Below, piece after piece: positions 26,942-32,523 of a DNA stretch of 32,523 bases. The notes below the pieces were generated by a model, which was not told where the DNA came from, ran no database searches, and saw nothing but the letters and a program-made list of their open reading frames with translations. Within the stretch, counting starts at the first letter, position 1, and each line of letters opens with the position of its first letter. The position numbers and the translations under genes were made by a program. The stretch covers positions 1-32,523 of the forward strand of contig JAQUSF010000026.1 in NCBI GenBank assembly GCA_028715215.1, given 5' to 3'. This stretch comes from Candidatus Zixiibacteriota bacterium (GTDB lineage: Bacteria > Zixibacteria > MSB-5A5 > GN15 > FEB-12).

Positions 26942-27946
26942 TTATTCCTTTCGTCCACCGGGTTTTATACCCTCGTCGGTTATAAAAGCGGTAATCAATT
27001 CGTCAGGGGTAACATCAAACGCCGGTGAAAAAACCTCGATTCCTTCGGGGGCGATAGGAGTTCCAAAAAGACGGGTAACTTCGGCCGGTGAGCGTTGTTC
27101 AATTTCGATTTCATCACCGGTTTCGGTAGTGCGGTCGAAGGTTGACATGGGAGCGGCAACATAAAAGGGAATACCATGCACCTTTGCCAGGACCGCAACA
27201 GAATAGGTTCCGATTTTATTGGCGGTGTCACCGTTTTTTGTGATTCTATCAGCTCCGACTATCACCTGTGAAATTTTTCCCTGCCGCATCAACATCCCGG
27301 CCATGTTATCCGTAAGAAGAGTCACCCGGATGCCGGCTTTTTTCAACTCCCAGGCAGTCAAACGGGCACCCTGCAACAAAGGCCGGGTTTCATCAGCATA
27401 GACATGGATATTTTTACCCTGTTGATGGCAGGTATATATAACTCCCAGGGCGGTACCGATACCCCCGGTTGCCAGCGCCCCGGTATTACAATGGGTCAAG
27501 ATGCTGTCTCCGCTTTTAAATAAGTCCGCTCCGAATTCGCCGATTCTGCGGCACATCAGCCGGTCTTCCTCATGGATAGCTGCCGCCTCGGACCAGATAA
27601 GCTGCAAAATATCTTCCGGCTTACCGGAAAACGACTTGTTTACTTTCTCCAGAATCCTGTCAATAGCCCAGGATAAATTTACCGCTGTCGGACGAGCGGC
27701 CTTTATTTCCTCCGCCAGTTTAACAATATTAGCCCGTGAGGTATCACCGGTTTGCCCGACCGCCAGCGCCAGAGCATAAGCGGCGGAAATCCCGATAGCC
27801 GGCGCTCCGCGGACTTCAAGACGCTTTATGGCTTCAATAACTTCTTTATAATCATCGTAATCTCGATATATCTCTTCTGAAGGCAGGCGTGTCTGGTCCA
27901 GAAGGCGAATTTTATCACCTACACGTTCGATGGCTTTAACTATCAT
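26942..27946 (-). CDS. mtnA: S-methyl-5-thioribose-1-phosphate isomerase
   Basis: The enzyme of the methionine salvage pathway isomerises methylthioribose-1-phosphate to methylthioribulose-1-phosphate. The 334-residue protein has RGAPAIGISAAY, catalytic Cys153 in LTHCNTGALATGGIGT and catalytic Asp233 in VGADRITKNGDTANKIGT; these correspond to Cys160 and Asp240 of the B. subtilis enzyme. The ATG lies 3 bases after the yjbQ stop, and its ribosome binding site AAAGGA is inside the end of yjbQ. Other salvage genes are not in the window, so the pathway here may be partial or the genes scattered. Confidence 0.94.
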   Translation of the reverse strand: MIVKAIERVGDKIRLLDQTRLPSEEIYRDYDDYKEVIEAIKRLEVRGAPAIGISAAYALALAVGQTGDTSRANIVKLAEEIKAARPTAVNLSWAIDRILEKVNKSFSGKPEDILQLIWSEAAAIHEEDRLMCRRIGEFGADLFKSGDSILTHCNTGALATGGIGTALGVIYTCHQQGKNIHVYADETRPLLQGARLTAWELKKAGIRVTLLTDNMAGMLMRQGKISQVIVGADRITKNGDTANKIGTYSVAVLAKVHGIPFYVAAPMSTFDRTTETGDEIEIEQRSPAEVTRLFGTPIAPEGIEVFSPAFDVTPDELITAFITDEGIKPGGRKE

Positions 27947-27949
27947 CGG

Positions 27950-28378
27950 CTAATCCTTTTTCCCTTCACCTGAAATTTGTACGACCAACCGTCGTGAACG
28001 GGCCTGATTGTCGAATTCCAGAAAAACGACCTGCTGCCAGGTGCCAAGAGATAATTCCCCCTTTACAAAGGGAATGGTTATCCCCGGACCTATCAAAGCG
28101 GCTCTAAGGTGGGAGAAGCCGTTACCGTCCTGCCAGGTTTTATCATGATGATAGGGGCAGTCGGAAGGGATTAAACGTTCCAGCAGTTGAGGCAGGTCCT
28201 TTATTAAACCCGGTTCATACTCAAGGGTGGTCAAGCCTGAGGTAGCACTTGGTGAAAAGACAATCACCGAACCGGACATAATTTCAGAGCCCCGGATGAG
28301 TTCGCGAAGACGCGGGGTGATATCAACGATATCTCCGGCTCCCCTGGTTTCCAGTTTCATTTCGAGATTTACAAGCAT
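27950..28378 (-). CDS. yjbQ: YjbQ/UPF0047 family protein (secondary thiamine-phosphate synthase family)
   Basis: The 142-residue protein shows the family core: VIVFSPSATSGLTTLEYEPG, YHHDKTWQDGNGFSHLRAAL, IPFVKGELSLGTWQQVVFLEFDN. Members form trimers with a conserved His/Asp cluster; E. coli YjbQ has weak thiamine-phosphate synthase activity, but its true role is uncertain. The ATG has AGGA 7 bases upstream. It is tightly coupled to mtnA (3-base gap), which may point to a shared metabolic context. Confidence 0.9.
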   Translation of the reverse strand: MLVNLEMKLETRGAGDIVDITPRLRELIRGSEIMSGSVIVFSPSATSGLTTLEYEPGLIKDLPQLLERLIPSDCPYHHDKTWQDGNGFSHLRAALIGPGITIPFVKGELSLGTWQQVVFLEFDNQARSRRLVVQISGEGKKD

Positions 28379-28556
28379 TATAAGTCCTGTAACTTGTTAC
28401 TTTAATAAGGGGCTCGGAGGGCGATATGTCCATCACCTTTAAAATATCAACCGATATAGACAAACCACCGCCCGCAGGTTTTTTCCAGCCGTTTACCAGT
28501 CATTGCCGGTAAAGCAGGATAAAAAACTTCAACCGCATTTGCTACAAAAAAAGGCG

Positions 28557-28592
28557 AAAAAAAAACCGCCGGGGTGGCTCTCCCCGACGGTT
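28557..28592 (-). terminator. Terminator of the Ig-like lipoprotein gene
   Basis: On the minus strand an 11-position stem (AACCG and CGGGG arms with one mismatch, 7-base loop AGAGCCA) is followed by a run of at least seven T residues. It lies 24 bases after the stop codon. The rest of the 237-base gap to yjbQ contains no gene I can support. Confidence 0.9.
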
Positions 28593-28615
28593 CTAACGAA
28601 GTGCATATGAGAGTG

Positions 28616-30724
28616 TTATTCTTCTTCGACTTTGACATTCAATAACTTGACAATACCGCCCCGAGGGTCAACATCATTAGCGGTGATGGTATAATCACCC
28701 GCCACGCCGGCGCTCCAGGTGAACGGTCCGGCTTCACCATAGGCGTTGGTTTCACCGGTATTGGGGATAACCGCCCCTACCGTGGCACTGACATTGATGG
28801 TATGGTCGCCAAGGGGATTACCTGACCGGTCTTTAATAATTACCGTAAAATAAATGGTTTCACCGGGACTGGCCGAGGTCTGACCATCAATACTGGAATT
28901 ACCGCTGTAAGCATAATCAGTTAACAGGCTACAGGGGTAAACGGAATAGGCACCGCTGCCGCTCCAGTACTGGATATAATCTATAGCCCCGATACCATCG
29001 TCATTGGCTCCCGTTAACGAATTATCTCTTTTCAGCACCGTTGAAGTAATTTTAACCCGGGCACTGGCACTATAACAGCCGTCGCTAAGGACACTACCCG
29101 AAACGGTGAGGTAATTGGCATCGCCTTCAAAAGCAGTACTATTTATCACCGGGTTGTCGTTCAGGTCATAACCGGTCACCGTGACAACCGCTTTAGTGGC
29201 ACCGTCAACCGGGAGACTTGTGGGCACGCCGTAACATATCAGGGTATCGGGATGATGCGTATTGAAAAACATACTGGTATCGGCCACCGTACCGCCTGAG
29301 GTTTCGGCCATAATATAAACGCGTCCGTCAGCCGTACTGACATTGTTACCGGAAAACCACAGCGTGGTAGCAATACCTTCATGGTCATTGGTTCTTTCTT
29401 CAGTCGATTTCATGGTTCCTTCATCGCAGGAGAAATAAACCACCGTGGAATCATTGACGGGATTGAGATAAACATCCGAGACAACCGCGGTGATGCGAAC
29501 CCAGTCACCCACGTTATCCCAGTAATCGACATTGCAAACTTCCGAACCCACCACTATATAAGCGGGCGGACCGGCCGTAATCAGAATCTGAGTGGCGTTG
29601 GACATAACGGTATCGCAGTAAGCCCGGATCCGGATGGTCCCGGAGATGGTGCCGGAATGAATCGGACAGGAAGCAATTCCCTGGCTGTTAGTAACGGTCG
29701 TATAGGAACTGTCGGGTTCAACCGCGGCCAGGTGTTCCCCGCCGCCCGGACCGTCGGTAATAAAGAAAGTAATCGGGACGCCCTCGGGCATAGGATTACC
29801 GTTAATATCATAAGCGGTGGCGCGAATCATCCCGCTTTCAATACCACCGGTATGCTTGACCGAAAGACGGAGCGAATCCGAGGCCAGGAAAATCGAGTAG
29901 AGCATGGCGTCCGGAGTTACCTGCAAAGTGGCATCGCCGGTGACAAAAATGCCTTTATCATCAACTGTCACCTTGATATAAACCGTCCTGGCTTCATAAC
30001 CGGAAATATAGTTGACACTGACGGTTCCGTTGCCGCCGGTAACATAAGCCACCGAGGGAATAATCCCGAAACCATCCCAGGTGCCGTTGCCGTTGGCGTC
30101 GTAAACGAGAGAATCGATACCGTTGGACCAGTAGCCGTTACTGTCAAGATCAACAAATTTTTCTCCGGCGGTAATTTTCACGAGGGTGGAATCAGGAGCG
30201 GGATTCCCGGCATTATCCAGCACGGCAATATTTACCCGTGACGTATCTACTCCGGTAGCCATCAAGAGACTGGGGGTCAGCGAAATTTCCAGGCTACCTC
30301 CGCCCGATGATTGCGAACTGGTGGAGACGGTCAGGTTAAGAGTACGGGTTAAGGCGCCATTGTTGATACTGGCAGTAACCCTAGCGGTACCAGTAGTCAG
30401 AGCGGTAAACATGGTAACCGCTTCACCGCTGGCATCGGTTACGGTATCAGCCGGAGAAAAGGTGCCGGCACTGGACGGCGATACAGAGAAACTTACTGTC
30501 TGGTCATCGACACCCACACCACCGTTAAGAACCGTGACAATGATAAATGCGGTTTTCTCACTTCCAAGGTTGAGGGTAGTACGGCTGGAAGCAATGGAAG
30601 CCGTGGTCCCGGAAGGAGTCGAGTCCGAGGTACTCTTCGAATCGCACCCGGACAGTGTTAAAATAACAAGGGCGACAAAGGCTGCCGCCACTGACAGATA
30701 TAAAGAGGATTTTTGTTTAAACAT
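28616..30724 (-). CDS. Large Ig-like-repeat lipoprotein
   Basis: A predicted outer-surface or periplasmic lipoprotein of 702 residues. The signal peptide ends LTLSGC (Cys27), followed by a Ser/Thr-rich linker. About six bacterial Ig-like (invasin/Big_1-type) repeats follow, recognisable by recurring blocks such as GNPAPDSTLVKI, GNPMPEGVPITF, LNPVNDSTVVYF and GNPLGDHTINVS and by TDASGEAVTMF-type strands. A segment near residues 190-220 (DLDSNGYWSNG and YDANGNGTWDG) looks like calcium-binding Asp/Asn loops. I chose the ATG at 30722-30724, with AGGAGAGG upstream; earlier ATGs lack one. It is next to the pilQ operon but separated by a terminator. Adhesion is a guess. Confidence 0.88.
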   Translation of the reverse strand: MFKQKSSLYLSVAAAFVALVILTLSGCDSKSTSDSTPSGTTASIASSRTTLNLGSEKTAFIIVTVLNGGVGVDDQTVSFSVSPSSAGTFSPADTVTDASGEAVTMFTALTTGTARVTASINNGALTRTLNLTVSTSSQSSGGGSLEISLTPSLLMATGVDTSRVNIAVLDNAGNPAPDSTLVKITAGEKFVDLDSNGYWSNGIDSLVYDANGNGTWDGFGIIPSVAYVTGGNGTVSVNYISGYEARTVYIKVTVDDKGIFVTGDATLQVTPDAMLYSIFLASDSLRLSVKHTGGIESGMIRATAYDINGNPMPEGVPITFFITDGPGGGEHLAAVEPDSSYTTVTNSQGIASCPIHSGTISGTIRIRAYCDTVMSNATQILITAGPPAYIVVGSEVCNVDYWDNVGDWVRITAVVSDVYLNPVNDSTVVYFSCDEGTMKSTEERTNDHEGIATTLWFSGNNVSTADGRVYIMAETSGGTVADTSMFFNTHHPDTLICYGVPTSLPVDGATKAVVTVTGYDLNDNPVINSTAFEGDANYLTVSGSVLSDGCYSASARVKITSTVLKRDNSLTGANDDGIGAIDYIQYWSGSGAYSVYPCSLLTDYAYSGNSSIDGQTSASPGETIYFTVIIKDRSGNPLGDHTINVSATVGAVIPNTGETNAYGEAGPFTWSAGVAGDYTITANDVDPRGGIVKLLNVKVEEE

Positions 30725-30822
30725 GACCTCTCCTGTATTTTTTAAGTTCATTTTCTTCAAAGCAGGGATAAAATGTCTATTCATTATGTTTATCGGAATT
30801 TCAGGAAAATCTTTTAGATACT

Positions 30823-30857
30823 AAAAACCCCCGAACCCTAAAAAATTCGGGGGTTTT
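30823..30857 (-). terminator. Terminator after pilQ
   Basis: A perfect 12-bp stem AAAACCCCCGAA/TTCGGGGGTTTT with a 10-base loop is followed on the minus strand by a short T run. It lies 22 bases after the pilQ stop and separates the pilus genes from the Ig-like lipoprotein gene. Confidence 0.85.
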
Positions 30858-30878
30858 ATGTCCTCAAATCAATTAAAA

Positions 30879-32168
30879 TCACCCGCCGAAAGCCAGGTCC
30901 TCATCAACTATGGTAGGCGTGACGAAAATAACCAGATCCCGGTTTTCCGTTCTCTTATTAGTATATTTAAAAATAATGCCCAAAAGCGGGATATCTTTAA
31001 GAATGGGTACGCCAACTTCGGACTCCACCTCATCCTGGGTCGTCAGACCGCCGATAACTGCGGTTTGTCCATTGCCGACAATAACATTGGTTTCGGCATT
31101 GCTGGTGTTAATCAAAACGCCGTTAGGGTTAAATTCATAGGTTGACCGCTCGGGAATAAGATGCATTAAAATCTGATTTTCCGCCGTAATATGAGGTGTT
31201 ACCGATAAAATCGTACCAACTTCTTCAAAAGTAGTTACCACGTTTCCGGATTCGTCAAACTGCTTGATAGGGACTTTCTGACCCATTTGAATTTTGGCTT
31301 CCTTATTGTCAATCGTGGTAATTTCCGGATGGGCGACAATTTTCCCCTTGCCGCTGGAAACAGCAGCATTGACAATGGCTTCAGCCGTCCAGCCCTTTTG
31401 CAGAGCGGTTACGGAATAGCGGGTAAACGGGTCGGTTACCCGGTCTTTACCCAGAACCTCGGCACGCTGGTCATAACTGCGACCGGATTCCGTGGTATAA
31501 GAACCCTGAATGACCCAGTCTAGACCCAGTTCCTGAAGGCCCTGTGAAGAAATTTCCAATAGCTGGGCGGAGATTTTTATCTGCTTGGCCGGTTTATCCA
31601 GTTCCGCGATAAAATTGAGCAGGCGCTGCATATTATCCGGTACTTCTTGAATTATAATGGAATTGGAACGGGAGTCACTGAAAGCTTTTCCCCGGTCCGT
31701 CATCAATGATTTAACGGCATTGACGATATCATCCGAGGTCGAATTGGATATTTTGATAATCTTGGTATCCAGGCCAACCAGTTGCATCTGGTCCTGGACA
31801 TGTTTGCGTTCTTCGGTTAATTCCTTACGGTAGGTCTCGGATTTCAGCACGCGAATATAGCCGTCGCTTTCATCAACCACCGCCAGGTCATAGGTACGGC
31901 CGATAATATCCATTGCGGTACGCCACATGACATTCTGGAGTTTAATGGTTACCGTTCCGGTGACATCGGGGGCGACGACCACGTTCACGCCGCCGTAATC
32001 AGCCAGAAAATTCAGGACCGACCTTATTTCCGCCGCTTGAAACTGAAGATTCTTAATCGGCTGAGTAGGGTCCTGAACTTCCTCAGCCAGCGTTAGATTA
32101 AGAAAGGTAATCACGAGCGACATGATACCCAGTGCCATTATAAATTTTCTTAATTTGCTCCGAAACAT
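30879..32168 (-). CDS. pilQ: Type IV pilus secretin, PilQ-like (short form)
   Basis: Secretins form the outer-membrane ring through which the pilus passes. The 429-residue protein has a signal peptide (about 1-28, ending LTLAEE), an STN/N0 domain (about 40-110, ADYGGVNVVVAPDVTGTVTIKL), one N1-type ring domain (about 130-195, SRSNSIIIQEVPDNMQRL) and the secretin channel domain (about 245-425, VGTILSVTPHIT, TAVIGGLTTQDE and VPILKDIPLLGIIFKY). There is no AMIN domain and only one N-ring, so it is much shorter than proteobacterial PilQ. GGTG precedes the ATG. It follows the pilP-like gene after 24 bases. Confidence 0.93.
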   Translation of the reverse strand: MFRSKLRKFIMALGIMSLVITFLNLTLAEEVQDPTQPIKNLQFQAAEIRSVLNFLADYGGVNVVVAPDVTGTVTIKLQNVMWRTAMDIIGRTYDLAVVDESDGYIRVLKSETYRKELTEERKHVQDQMQLVGLDTKIIKISNSTSDDIVNAVKSLMTDRGKAFSDSRSNSIIIQEVPDNMQRLLNFIAELDKPAKQIKISAQLLEISSQGLQELGLDWVIQGSYTTESGRSYDQRAEVLGKDRVTDPFTRYSVTALQKGWTAEAIVNAAVSSGKGKIVAHPEITTIDNKEAKIQMGQKVPIKQFDESGNVVTTFEEVGTILSVTPHITAENQILMHLIPERSTYEFNPNGVLINTSNAETNVIVGNGQTAVIGGLTTQDEVESEVGVPILKDIPLLGIIFKYTNKRTENRDLVIFVTPTIVDEDLAFGG

Positions 32169-32192
32169 ATCAACACCAGCCTTTCGTTTTCT

Positions 32193-32523
32193 TTAATATT
32201 CTTCTATTTCTAAAGCCACCGTCCGACTCCAGCCATATTCGAATATCTGGAAGTAGACGCGATCGTTTTCTACTCTCAGGACATATCCTTTCTTGACCTT
32301 ATCCCCGGACTGGAGAATATAACTGTAACCTTCGTTATCTTCAAAAAGAGCGCGGTTTCCAGCGCCGGACTCAATGACCCCCACCAGCTTCAAACCTTCC
32401 ACGTTGGCCAGGCGCTGCTGGATAGGGCTGTCGTAAGTACGGCTTTCATTTATCAGCGTCTCAAATGGGTCGCGATAGGCATTGGCCTTGTATTTCACCA
32501 CCAGCCGCTGCGGGAACTCCGCC
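32193..32523 (-). CDS. pilP: PilP-like type IV pilus assembly protein (5' end outside window)
   Basis: PilP is a lipoprotein bridging the inner-membrane PilN/O complex to PilQ. Only the C-terminal 109 residues are visible. The part contains the typical RDPFETL segment, LKLVGVIESGAGNRALF, YSYILQSGDKVKKGYVLR and the closing SRTVALEIEE, matching the PilP C-terminal beta domain. The reading frame stays open to the window edge, so I treat this as partial; a GTG at 32499-32501 is possible but would leave no signal peptide. It directly precedes pilQ in the usual order. Confidence 0.85.
   Translation of the reverse strand, partial: AEFPQRLVVKYKANAYRDPFETLINESRTYDSPIQQRLANVEGLKLVGVIESGAGNRALFEDNEGYSYILQSGDKVKKGYVLRVENDRVYFQIFEYGWSRTVALEIEEY

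Noticed and set aside
28447-28638. A 63-codon minus-strand frame
   Set aside because: It runs through the strong terminator hairpin at 28557-28592 and overlaps the end of the lipoprotein gene; no ribosome binding site.
29381-30241. A 286-codon plus-strand frame
   Set aside because: Antisense to the Ig-like lipoprotein gene; repetitive low-complexity reading that mirrors that gene.

Overview
The window is bacterial chromosome with a tightly packed housekeeping gene content. A secretin (PilQ-like), a PilP-like partner and four predicted lipoproteins with lipobox cysteines indicate a cell with an outer membrane. Gene order, the short EF-Ts and the general character of the proteins suggest an uncultivated lineage of the FCB superphylum, perhaps near Zixibacteria. 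That placement is an impression from the sequence and was not tested. Almost everything lies on the minus strand; only a CBS-domain gene and one small gene are on the plus strand. No mobile element, CRISPR array or rRNA gene was seen.

Region 1 (1-9022, minus) is the classic transcription/translation operon: tRNA-Thr(GGU), tuf, rpmG, tRNA-Trp(CCA), secE, nusG, rplK, rplA, rplJ, rplL, rpoB and the start of rpoC. Six of its ten protein genes start with GTG or TTG. The tuf gene has codon use sharply unlike its neighbours. RpoB carries Asn at the position of E. coli His526 in the rifampicin pocket. Two mutually exclusive hairpins sit between rplL and rpoB.

Region 2 (9023-10949) holds a strong promoter with a terminator-like hairpin just after it, then a DUF6624-like lipoprotein gene lying between tRNA-Gly(UCC) and tRNA-Thr. 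In E. coli these two tRNA genes are adjacent. NAD kinase follows upstream.

Region 3 (11108-21228) is a long minus-strand run combining isoprenoid, lipid and repair genes. Reading from its promoter near 21200: an unknown secreted protein, uppS, cdsA, a UbiA-family prenyltransferase, an NlpC/P60 lipoprotein, uvrC, xseA, xseB, a short-chain prenyl synthase and dxs. Dxs, the prenyl synthase and UppS supply C5 units and polyprenyl carrier lipid; CdsA makes CDP-diacylglycerol; the UbiA enzyme would consume a prenyl diphosphate. Several genes overlap by 1-4 bases.

Region 4 (21418-25730) has a CBS-domain gene on the plus strand converging through a bidirectional terminator on rplM-rpsI-rpsB-tsf-pyrH-frr (translation and UMP kinase). 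The rplM promoter is nearly the same as the one ahead of tRNA-Thr/tuf, including an identical 10-base -35 block. A structured leader lies between rpsI and rpsB.

Region 5 (25973-32523) has a small unknown gene overlapping tail-to-tail with a SprT-like metalloprotease gene, then mtnA and yjbQ, a large Ig-like-domain lipoprotein flanked by terminators, and the end of a type IV pilus operon (pilP-like, pilQ). No clear new multi-gene system was found. The best leads are regulatory architecture, the anomalous tuf gene and the gene inserted between the two tRNAs.
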